Positions 55,978 through 64,000 of a DNA stretch of 64,000 nt are shown here, one piece after another. The position numbers were made by a program, and so were the translations under genes. Below the pieces are notes generated by a model. The model made no database searches. It had not been told where the DNA came from and saw only the letters and a program-made list of their open reading frames with translations. Numbering within the stretch: position 1 is the first letter of the stretch; each line of letters opens with the position of its first letter. Source of the stretch: Bodo saltans (lineage: Eukaryota > Euglenozoa > Kinetoplastea > Eubodonida > Bodonidae); contig CYKH01000110.1 in assembly GCA_001460835.1 (NCBI GenBank), forward strand, positions 1 through 64,000. Reading direction: 5' to 3'.

Positions 55978-58956
55978 ATGGTAGAGAGATTAGAACTATG
56001 TGCTGTGTTTTCGTCGTCAGAAGAGAAACACTTTCCAGCTGCGGAGACTGCTCGACAAGGTCACATGGTCTCACGTGGTTGGCACAGTGAAGCGAACTGC
56101 TCATATCCTCAAGTGATTGGGTTCCGCTTTGCATTTGGTGAAGTGAACATCGATAGAATTCAAATTCTGTCCAACGATTGGAAAGTGTCCAGCAGAATAG
56201 AAATTCATGTGGCATCCCCGGAAAGTATTAACCTCACTTCCGGTCCTTACGGGGATCGTGTGCCTGTACCATTTCACGCTGCACTGTTTCGCAATTATGG
56301 TTACTTTACGTTTCGCAACGATCAATCTCCTTCATCTTCAATTTCTCTTTCCGAGCAGCCTGCTCAGAGCCGAAACACAGTTTGCGGTGAGCTGAAAGTT
56401 GTGAAGGTAGAAGCACCTGCACTGTACGTCAAACTTGTGTGCCATGAGCCCCATCCGCATCCACTCAATGTGTATCAACAAGTCGGGCTCATTTCTGTTG
56501 TGGCCTTGGGGACCCCGCACCGACTCGTGTTACCACTTCCAACCGCAGCGCACGTAGTGGCTGCAGCAAATCAGGTAGCGTCTGGCACCTCGAACGAGGC
56601 TGCCGTGATGCAGTATCTTCGCGGTGGAGCACAACGTGACGTATTATCTGATCAGCAAGTTCTGCAAAAGATTGAAGAGCTTGAACAAGCTAAGATACGG
56701 ACAATTGCAGTCGAAGATTTTGAGTCTGCACGTAGAATCCGTGATCAGCTCGCTGAACTTCTCCCCCTTGGGACGGCGCTGAATGACATCGAACATCGAA
56801 AGCGGAAGTGCATCGCGGAAGAAGATTACAACGAAGCTCATCGCCTAAAGCAAATTATCACGAGGATTCGAACGTACATCGGTGGACTGCAGCCTGGAAT
56901 GCCGTACCAGAGGTTGGATCTGGATTCAGTCATCAACGCATCATTGCACGAAGTTTACACAGTGTCGAAAGAAGAAAGTGCTCCGCGCCGGACAGGATCC
57001 GAAGTATCATCACCACATAGAGCATTTGTAAAGCACACTCAGAGTTTCGATGAAATCGCTGTTGGTGGTAGAAGCGGCATCATCAGTCCAATTCCTTCCT
57101 TTTCAGAGGGAGCACCCTCACCACCACCTGATGAAGAGGGTCCATTGCTTCTGAAGGATGTTGAAGAAGGAGAAAGAGCACTTGCTGAAGAAATTCGGCG
57201 GTGTCTGCCTCAGGGTACCGAAAATTTGCACCCAGAGCACGTGGGTGATGCTAGAGCAGCAGATATCAACGGTTGGAAACGAATTCTTGGCATTCTTGGG
57301 TACTACTTATGCTGCTGCCTTTTCTCACGCAAGTTTCAATTGCGAGAGGCTGGATTCGAGTTCATACGCAAAACATTACACGAAGAAGATTCTTCACAAA
57401 ATGGAGCTGGCGACCACGATGTGCTTGTTTTGCGACACTTGGGGCTGAAGCTCAACACAAAAGCGAAACCTCATGAGTTAGCGATGGCGTTGTTGTATGT
57501 ACTTTCTATCAGCAGTGGAGGAGTTGGCGACACCATCCCAACCGTAATGTTTCCAGCAAGCGATGTCTGTCAAGAGCTTTTCTCATCTGGAAAATGTTTG
57601 AAAGCACAGACTCAAGACACAGCGCTCGTGAGTGATCTCATTTTGAGAATCATAAAATCACTTGTGGCTCGCTTAGGTGACTCCAATGCTCGTGTGAGGA
57701 CTGTCGTTGAAGAAACGCTTTTAACCATTATTCGTTCCCAGCAGCCCTTCTCCGGCGTGGACCCTGTGGCGAACGCAATTTTGAAGACAAGACCAAAATT
57801 CGCGAAACATGCCCAAGAGTGTGTTAAAATTCTTGGACGGATGATAGAACTTTCACCGATACCACCTCCTGCATCATTGAACATTCAAACTGTATTCCAG
57901 CAGTTCCTAAAGCCTCTTGTGACTCATGCAAATCCTGCTGTGCGAGATGCCTCCCTCAGCCTGGTATCCATGTGCATTGGTCGCTTCGGTGAATCGGACA
58001 AGGATGTCAAATCTGTATTGGGGTCACTGAAGCCAGCACAGGCCAAGATTGTGAAAGAAAAGCAGCAGGGTCAAAAAAAGCCAAGTGCTGGAAAACAAGC
58101 TGCTGTGATATCGGATGAAGAACTGATGTCACTAAAGCCACTCGGTGGAACCATTTTAGAAAGCACCCCAAAACGGCGAACAATTGAAGAGACACAAAAG
58201 ATGTTTCCAGACTCGGCTGACATTTATAACTTCAAGTCAACAAAGGATCAAACACGTCGCTTGAAACTTCAGCCTGGCGACTTTCAGCGAAACAACGTTT
58301 CTTCTCCTGAGCTGGAAACAGCCACTGCCGTCGCTGTGCCACAAAAGCCTTCAGTAATCAAGAAGCGCCTAAACGATGCAGCTGATGCCGCCCAACTCAC
58401 CCAAACTAACAGCTCTGCGCCGCCATCACCCATGCCTAATCGAATTTCCTCGATGTCGCCTGGCCTGAAGGGTGCGCTCCACTCGTCACCTCCAAAGCGA
58501 AGAAAGCCCCCTGAGCCAATACCAGGACAATGTCAATTCTGTGGTGATACAGATGAAGCGTTCACGTCCAAGGAGAAGCTCGTCGCGCATTTCTTTTCTG
58601 ACTGCCCGATGCTCTGCACTTGTCCACTTTGTACACTTCCAGTAGAAATTCGAGAAGTTCATTGGCACCTTTCAGAAGATTGCCAATTTAAGGAGAAGGT
58701 CAAGAGATGTGAACGGTGCTTAGAATGCGTGCGTGTCGAAGCTTATGCCGCTCACGTGGCTGCAGCGACATGCATTCCGTACGTCCATGCCCAACTGTCG
58801 TGTCCTCTCTGCCACGAACAACTTCTTGCAGACGACATCTTTTGGGAAGCGCATGTGCTCTATCCACCGTTCTGCCCACAAAATCCACGCACGCAAGTTC
58901 GTGATGACACTGATGCCACAGACACAGAACAAGACAGTGACTCTGATCTTCCATAG
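55978..58956 (+). CDS. CEP104: CEP104 homologue (cilium-tip/centrosome protein)
   Basis: A 992-residue protein from the ATG at 55978. The frame is open from an ATG at 55825, but a trans-splicing tract and acceptor lie between, and the later start matches the family N-terminus. Domains: jelly-roll at about 1-165 (GWHSEANCSYPQVIGFRF, RIQILSNDW), coiled coil and UVR-like motifs around 215-300, a TOG domain at about 405-690, and a C-terminal zinc-finger array from about 850 (CQFCG, CPLCTLPVE, CERCLECV, CPLCHEQL). This order and the finger sequences match animal CEP104, which binds tubulin at growing ciliary tips. A flagellar tip location is expected. Confidence 0.92.
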   Translation: MVERLELCAVFSSSEEKHFPAAETARQGHMVSRGWHSEANCSYPQVIGFRFAFGEVNIDRIQILSNDWKVSSRIEIHVASPESINLTSGPYGDRVPVPFHAALFRNYGYFTFRNDQSPSSSISLSEQPAQSRNTVCGELKVVKVEAPALYVKLVCHEPHPHPLNVYQQVGLISVVALGTPHRLVLPLPTAAHVVAAANQVASGTSNEAAVMQYLRGGAQRDVLSDQQVLQKIEELEQAKIRTIAVEDFESARRIRDQLAELLPLGTALNDIEHRKRKCIAEEDYNEAHRLKQIITRIRTYIGGLQPGMPYQRLDLDSVINASLHEVYTVSKEESAPRRTGSEVSSPHRAFVKHTQSFDEIAVGGRSGIISPIPSFSEGAPSPPPDEEGPLLLKDVEEGERALAEEIRRCLPQGTENLHPEHVGDARAADINGWKRILGILGYYLCCCLFSRKFQLREAGFEFIRKTLHEEDSSQNGAGDHDVLVLRHLGLKLNTKAKPHELAMALLYVLSISSGGVGDTIPTVMFPASDVCQELFSSGKCLKAQTQDTALVSDLILRIIKSLVARLGDSNARVRTVVEETLLTIIRSQQPFSGVDPVANAILKTRPKFAKHAQECVKILGRMIELSPIPPPASLNIQTVFQQFLKPLVTHANPAVRDASLSLVSMCIGRFGESDKDVKSVLGSLKPAQAKIVKEKQQGQKKPSAGKQAAVISDEELMSLKPLGGTILESTPKRRTIEETQKMFPDSADIYNFKSTKDQTRRLKLQPGDFQRNNVSSPELETATAVAVPQKPSVIKKRLNDAADAAQLTQTNSSAPPSPMPNRISSMSPGLKGALHSSPPKRRKPPEPIPGQCQFCGDTDEAFTSKEKLVAHFFSDCPMLCTCPLCTLPVEIREVHWHLSEDCQFKEKVKRCERCLECVRVEAYAAHVAAATCIPYVHAQLSCPLCHEQLLADDIFWEAHVLYPPFCPQNPRTQVRDDTDATDTEQDSDSDLP

Positions 58957-59103
58957 CGCTCGCCATCCAAGCATTTTTTCTTCATTTTTTTCTTTGCAAA
59001 GTCCGTCTCTCAACCTGCTTTCACTTTCTTCGCAAAAAGAAAAACATTTCATGTTTTTTTTTTCCTCATCGTAAGCAACGAAAACTAGAACTTCACAAGT
59101 GCT

Positions 59104-61638
59104 ATGATTCTCAACATTCTCTTCTTCGCACTGGCTCTTCACTCAACTCTCGCCAACAGCTCGGCAAACCTCACCCTTTTCAGCGGAACGCTCGTTTTCG
59201 GCTTCGCAGCCAACGCAACGCACCTGACGACGGCAATGACCGTGACCGGCGACTACGCCGGCTCGTTCGGCGTCTCGACGGGCGGCATGCGTGGCCCGGT
59301 CGTGTCGTGCTACGTGTCGCCGGCTAACGCAAGCAGTGCGGTGTGCACGGACGTCGACGCGAACTACGGCGTTGCGAGGGCTGCGGCGCAGGTGTCGCTG
59401 CTGGTGAGTGCGGCGGCGAACGTGTCGTCGTGGACGGTGGTCGTCGAGACACCGCTGACGCGGCTTGCGCTGACACCCGGTGCGGTCACAAGCATGATGT
59501 TTGCGTACACGGGGTGGGTTGCCGCGACAGCGCTGCCGACGCGGCACGCATCCAACGCAAAGGTTCTCGCAAACGTGACGGTCCCCGGAAACGCGCCCCC
59601 TGCGTCGACGACCGTGGCACCGACACCCACTCCCACACCGACACCGACAACCACACCGCTACCCTCGACAAGCGATGGAGAACAAGTGTACTCAGTAGCG
59701 ATGTCTCGCGCACTTGGCAGCCTTATCGCTGAGCTCTCGTTCAACAGCACGGCATTCTGGGGTACACTGACAATTGCTGGCGGCTACGTCGGCACCATCG
59801 GAGTGGTCAGCTCCGGCATGGACGGCAGCATGGTTGCGTGCTACGGCGGCAACGGAAACGCTGGGACGGCCACATGCTTCGACGTTGATGGGCACCAAGG
59901 CTACCTCGTCAGATCATCGGGGTACACGACGCTGCTGTCATCGCAGGTGAACGCAACCCACGCGGTGCTCTCGTTCTATTCACCGCGCTCACGTTTTCCG
60001 TACCTTGGTGTGGAATCCTACATAGCGTACTGCTGGACGCCGTACGACCCTGCCACACAGCTCCCAGTGAAGCACAACATTGACCAAGACCACGGAGCAC
60101 CTTTGGTCAACTTCGCAACGGGCGCTATCACGGAGGTGACGACGCCCTTCACGTCGCGCTCCCAAGCGTACATGATCGTTGGCATTGTCCTTGGAGCGCT
60201 GCTGGTGGTGACGACGCTGCTTGTGCGCGTGGCTGGCGTGAAGCTCAACCCATCGCACACCGTGGCGCTGCAACTCAGCTTCGTGCTGCTGATGTGGGCG
60301 ATGGTTGCAGTGGTCATCGTGCTTGCGAAAGAGGACTTCGAGGTGGGCATGACGCTGAAGCCCGTGTTCCGCGCATTCGGTGAGGCCACCGCATTTGTGC
60401 TGTCCATCATCCTGATCCCGACGACGAAGCACGTTGGGCTCGGAGTCGTGATCGGTTCCTCGTATGAGCGCATGCTGTTCATGCATCCGCTGCTTGGATT
60501 CACTGTGCTGGTCACGATGACGGTGCCATGTTCACGATGTACGAGAATCCCTCTGACTTGTTCGAAGCGCGCAAGAACGTGTTCGGTTTTGTGACGTGGC
60601 TGATGATGCTCTGCGTCGTGCTGCCGGCAATGTTCCTCCGGCGCAAGTACTACAACCTGTTCCGCGCGACGCACTTCATCTTCATTCTTGTGCTCGTGTT
60701 TGGCGTCCTGCACCACGAGGAGCTGCTGGTGATGCTCATCCCGAGCTTCGCGCTGTGGGTCATCGACATCGCCCTCCGCGTGCGCTCAGCGGCCTCTGCG
60801 AAGGCACAACTGCTGGAGCTGCACTATCACGACCGCGCGCAGATCCTGACACTGCGCATGTCCGTCAGATGGTCGGCGGCTCCGAGGCCCGGATCGTACG
60901 CCTTCTTGCTGATCCCGTCGCTGAGCCCGGTGATGCACCCGTTCACCGTCGCGCTCGCGGAAGAGGTGGACAACCACGACCGCAGCCGCCGCGTGGTCAC
61001 GTTCTTCATCAAGAACAACGGCGGCTCGACCTTCACTGCAAAGCTCGCAAACTACGCGAAGCAGAGCCTTGCGCCGGAGGCACTGTCACTGTCCCTGTTC
61101 GGCCCACACGGCAACCTGCAGGTCCCACTCGACGAGTGCAACCACGTCGTGTTGGTCTGCGGTGGCATTGGAGTGACTCCCATGCTCTCCCATGCTCTCT
61201 ATTTTCGAGCACATCGCGACGAACATCGCCAGCCTCGCCAAACTTCAGGCGATCACGTTCATTTGGGTTGCGCGCGACTCATCCGTCTTCGACGTGCTCA
61301 CGGGAACAATTGATAGGCTTGCGGCGCTCTGCGGGACGAAGGTGAACGTCAATGTCATTTTCTTCAATACTAGCGGAAGTAAAATCTTGCGGATGAATCT
61401 TGAAGAAGATCTCCTTGGCGATCAAGCTGTTGAAATGCTCCTAGACATCGCAAATCAACAGCAATCTCGAGACCCACGCATGACCTCTGGACGCCCTGAC
61501 TTCAAGGAGTTGTTCAGCGCGGTTGGATGTGATAAGGTTGGGTGTTACATTTGTGGGCCGCCAGTGTTGATGGAGACGGCCGCGAGAGAAGCGTCAACTC
61601 TGCACTTTTGGATCCATACCGAGGTATTTGAGTTCTAG
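59104..61638 (+). CDS. DOMON-ferric reductase (FAD/NAD oxidoreductase), frame broken twice
   Basis: One gene over three successive frames (59104 to about 60526, to about 61186, then to 61638). A signal peptide precedes two DOMON-like domains (about residues 22-160 and 195-310) joined by a Thr/Pro linker, then several membrane segments of a ferric reductase core (YERMLFMHPLLGF), a FAD site (HPFTVAL), and the NAD site GGIGVTPML and CGPPV. The first break sits near 60526, where a missing base seems to remove the His expected before MFTMYENP; the second is a 10-bp tandem duplication at 61177-61196. The GC-rich bulk (about 59190-61310) contrasts with its own ends. It probably moves electrons from NAD(P)H across the membrane to iron or oxygen. 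Confidence 0.85.
61177..61196 (+). repeat. 10-bp tandem duplication in the ferric reductase
   Basis: The unit ctcccatgct occurs twice in direct tandem at 61177-61186 and 61187-61196, precisely where the NAD-site frame GGIGVTPMLS changes to the frame that continues IFEHIATNI. Confidence 0.96.
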
Positions 61639-61950
61639 GTTTTTGTTAGCATCACGTGAGTCGTTGCATTGTCACATAGCAAAAAACTGATGGCAAACGA
61701 CCACAAGCCCCGCGCAAATTAATATTTTTATTTTGTGACCAAGCAAGGCAAGAAAAATTCCATACCCAGCACTTTGGCAAGAAAAATTCCATCCCCAGCA
61801 CTTTGTTATTTGTTCTTCCATCGACAGCTAGCAAAAAGAAAAGTTGTTTCATTGTCTTTGATAAATTGTGAGCCTACTTGAGTAAAATTGAGATCCATTT
61901 TCTTTGATACCTAGAAAGTGCACGAGAAGGAATAGTGAGGCAGTTTGTCG
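61639..61950 (+). other. Intergenic spacer (312 bp) with a 29-bp tandem repeat
   Basis: No gene is seen. Two 29-bp copies with one mismatch (61747-61775 and 61776-61804) lie in the middle. A T-rich stretch at 61890-61910 ending ACCTAG is a likely trans-splice acceptor for the next gene. Confidence 0.7.
61747..61804 (+). repeat. 29-bp tandem duplication, one mismatch
   Basis: Two adjacent copies begin GGCAAGAAAAATTCCAT and end CAGCACTTT. They differ by a single A/C change. Confidence 0.97.
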
Positions 61951-63516
61951 ATGACTGATTGTGACTATGGGCACGTGCTCGAGTTTGAGGTTGTTAAAGA
62001 GCACCACCGGATGGGTTGGTTATCACAGACGAGGATATTAAGAATCACTGAAAGTGCTGTGGAAAATTGTAAACCCGGAACCGAGATACGGACAAGTGGA
62101 CCCTCGCTCCTTAAGGCCACCAAACGCCTTCCCTTTACATCAATTAGCCGAGTAGCTGTGAATGGGAGTAACAAATTTTGTATTCGCGTCGTCAACGATC
62201 ACATCTATTTCTACACAGCACAAAATGCACTAGAAATCGCTCATGAAATTCAAAAGAGAGTCACAGCTGAGAAAATTGTTGCTGATATTGTAAAAGGCTC
62301 GACGGAAGACACTTCCATGCTGATGAAAAGCTTTTGCAAGGGTGATTTACAACTGCCGGAATACTCTGGTGACAATCCGCGAAAAAGAGGAATGACAAGA
62401 ATACAGACGTCTCGACCACCAACTTCACCCTCACCTTCGCCGTCAACCAATGTTCCCTCCATGAGTGGAAGTGAACTAAAACTCATGAATGCTGCGAAAG
62501 AACAAGTGTATCTCGGAACACTTTCATTGAGGTTGGAGCTTTTCAAAGCATTTCGAGGCGGTTATTTCAGTGACGCATCCAACAGTGCGAAGAAGTTACT
62601 CGCTGCGTACCAAGATGAAGATGTTGCCTTTGTCAGTGTCAACGCCCTTCGCTCTGACATTGACACTCTGAAAGAGTCTTTAGTTGATGAAATTCTAAGC
62701 TCGCGCTCTCTCAAGAAATTTGATGGGCTTGAAGAAGAGATGAAAGAAGACGATGAATTCGTTTCACGCGTGGCCGATGACATTCTACAAGAAGATATCA
62801 TCAAGCCGATGAATGAGTTTTTATGGCAGAGTTTATTGCTTCAGTCGGATCTTGTGGGACTTCAGCATCAGTATGATAGAAATTCCGCAATCATTGCTCA
62901 ACGCCAAGTCACAGAGTTTGGCATCACAGATTCACTCGTCTCCATTCATTTTGGTCTTGTGACAAGATCAATGCAGGCTATCGGACAGCCCCTCACCACT
63001 CCCACCAAACAGATGGACCACCTCGTTCATGTTGCAAAGAGTATTGTGCTGACAATTGAAGCCAACTCTAAGCTGGAGATCGAAAAAAAGAGGCGCGACT
63101 CTGTTATTGCGAAAGCTTCACATTCTCAAACACCCCCCTCATCACCAAATCTTGCTCCGGAAAAACACAACCTTAATGCGACGCTATCAGCCGATGATGT
63201 GTTACCACTGTATATTTACTTGTTATCGAAAGCAGGTGTTCCAAACGTCGTTTTTGTGAGAGAATGGGTATCCAAGCTGAGCGATCCGTCAGAATGCTCC
63301 GAAAGGAGTTACTACCTAACCGTCTTCTTGTCAGCGGTAGAATACATTCTGAACGGTAATCCTGATGCTGTCTCTTTAGCAAAGTCGCCTGATGCGGCGA
63401 AAGCACCTCCTCAGCGTCGTCCTTTGGACTCGGCATGCTCAAGTGTCTCTATTGATCTTGACGACGAGAATTCAAACATTGAAGTCTGCTCGTCGTCTAG
63501 TGGCATTGAAGTTTGA
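61951..63516 (+). CDS. PH-like plus VPS9-domain protein (Rab5-type GEF)
   Basis: A 521-residue protein from the ATG at 61951; a TTG two codons earlier is ignored. Residues about 5-110 look like a PH-type fold (LRITESAVENC, FTSISRVAVNG, FCIRVVNDHIYFYT, then a closing helix), suited to membrane or phosphoinositide binding. A helical region fills 170-400, and residues about 410-470 match the core of a VPS9 domain (ADDVLPLYIYLLSKAGVPN, then YYLTVFLSAVEYI). VPS9 proteins activate Rab5-class GTPases on early endosomes. The catalytic Asp and Tyr positions of the domain appear kept (ADD and the ERSYY stretch). The C-terminus is Ser-rich and acidic. Confidence 0.85.
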   Translation: MTDCDYGHVLEFEVVKEHHRMGWLSQTRILRITESAVENCKPGTEIRTSGPSLLKATKRLPFTSISRVAVNGSNKFCIRVVNDHIYFYTAQNALEIAHEIQKRVTAEKIVADIVKGSTEDTSMLMKSFCKGDLQLPEYSGDNPRKRGMTRIQTSRPPTSPSPSPSTNVPSMSGSELKLMNAAKEQVYLGTLSLRLELFKAFRGGYFSDASNSAKKLLAAYQDEDVAFVSVNALRSDIDTLKESLVDEILSSRSLKKFDGLEEEMKEDDEFVSRVADDILQEDIIKPMNEFLWQSLLLQSDLVGLQHQYDRNSAIIAQRQVTEFGITDSLVSIHFGLVTRSMQAIGQPLTTPTKQMDHLVHVAKSIVLTIEANSKLEIEKKRRDSVIAKASHSQTPPSSPNLAPEKHNLNATLSADDVLPLYIYLLSKAGVPNVVFVREWVSKLSDPSECSERSYYLTVFLSAVEYILNGNPDAVSLAKSPDAAKAPPQRRPLDSACSSVSIDLDDENSNIEVCSSSSGIEV

Positions 63517-63715
63517 CCGAATTGTTGTAATGTCTTTGCTAGTTATTTTTGATTCCCCATTCATTGCCTCAAAACAAAACTCTCCGACCACCCTTCAAAA
63601 AGATTATTTTCATCAATTTTATTATTCCCTCGGGCGACCTTGTCCTAACTATGTCCATCTTCATAATAAATTTGGAAATGTTTGTATTGCGCAGAAGAGC
63701 ACGCTGCATATTGAC

Positions 63716-64000
63716 ATGAATACGTCCCAGCGCCTTCAAAACTCGATCACCTCGCCGCGGCAGAGAGTCTTCATGTTCTCAGATCTCACTGCTTCTGATG
63801 ATGATGGAAGTATCGACGACGATACACGATCGACACTCCTGACTCCTACTGCTCTTGAAGCTCACGCGGAAGAAACGAGGCGTGAACTCGATACTCATCG
63901 AGAGCGCCTGAAACAGCGCTCCGTTGCGCACCTGGAAGCTGAGCGCCATCGGAAATCAGAAGAAAGCGAGCTGCAGCGAACTGTGTCAAAATTAATGAGC
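63716..64000 (+). CDS. Start of a coiled-coil protein (partial)
   Basis: Ninety-five codons from the ATG at 63716 are open to the window end. The preceding stretch contains a T-rich run and GCGCAG, a suitable trans-splice acceptor about 20 bases before the ATG. The N-terminal 45 residues are Ser/Asp-rich; from about residue 45 the sequence is Glu/Arg/Leu-rich with coiled-coil spacing. No domain can be named. Confidence 0.6.
   Translation, partial: MNTSQRLQNSITSPRQRVFMFSDLTASDDDGSIDDDTRSTLLTPTALEAHAEETRRELDTHRERLKQRSVAHLEAERHRKSEESELQRTVSKLMS

Noticed and set aside
60018-60716. 232-codon open frame on the - strand and others in the ferric reductase region
   Set aside because: The GC-rich composition removes stops from several frames; the protein is His/Arg-rich without domains, while the + strand shows clear oxidoreductase motifs.
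1-64000. CRISPR arrays, rRNA or tRNA genes, bacterial-type operators
   Set aside because: No regularly spaced repeats, no cloverleaf-like or rRNA-like sequence was recognised, and the organisation is eukaryotic.

Overview
The window reads as nuclear DNA of a kinetoplastid, most likely a free-living bodonid such as Bodo saltans. About thirty protein genes lie head to tail on the + strand, with none credible on the - strand, no obvious introns, and short spacers (about 100-300 bp) holding pyrimidine tracts and AG acceptors of the kind used for spliced-leader (SL) trans-splicing. The gene content agrees: an REH2-like RNA-editing helicase, PPR-like and zinc-ribbon proteins with basic N-termini, flagellar/cytoskeletal proteins (kinesin, p25-alpha, CEP104, katanin-like AAA), and two copies of a sequence matching the 3' end of the kinetoplastid SL. 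The species is inferred. TGA, TAA and TAG all end genes, so the code looks standard.

Layout. 0-12.6 kb: 3' end of a low-complexity protein, PIN-domain protein, coiled-coil protein, kinesin, p25-alpha protein, ubiquitin-like-domain protein, and a membrane-anchored alkaline-phosphatase-fold protein lacking the expected metal ligand. 13-26 kb: RUN + Rubicon-homology protein, a 300-N gap, a disordered cytoskeletal-type protein, PPR-like protein, R3H protein, Abitram homologue, and an ATP9/Neo1-type P4-ATPase broken by a 14-bp tandem duplication. 26-40 kb: the REH2-like helicase, a disrupted two-GTPase/EF-hand locus, a tandemly duplicated gene start followed by a multipass membrane protein, and an SNM1-family nuclease. 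40-50 kb: two tandem degenerate DEAD-box-like paralogues (the second cut by another 300-N gap), zinc-ribbon protein, BRAP2-like E3, unknown helical protein, YbeY, LRR protein. 50-64 kb: small LYR-like protein, P450, propeller-like protein, AAA ATPase, CEP104, a DOMON-ferric reductase with two frame breaks, VPS9-domain protein, and the start of a coiled-coil protein.

Neighbours do not form pathways, as is usual for kinetoplastid transcription units. Several genes do share themes: flagellum and microtubules (kinesin, p25-alpha, CEP104, katanin-like), endosome and autophagy (RUN-RH protein, P4-ATPase, VPS9 protein), and mitochondrial RNA (REH2-like, PPR-like, YbeY, zinc ribbon).

The most unusual signals are: (1) SL 3' ends fused directly to 5' UTRs just right of both 300-N gaps, which is cDNA-like sequence in a genomic scaffold; (2) tandem duplications of about 10, 14, 29, 78 and 300 bp, two of which break host reading frames; (3) GC-rich islands inside two genes, one coinciding with a tract identical between tandem paralogues; (4) a GTPase locus whose homology appears to run through a frameshift and two in-frame stops.
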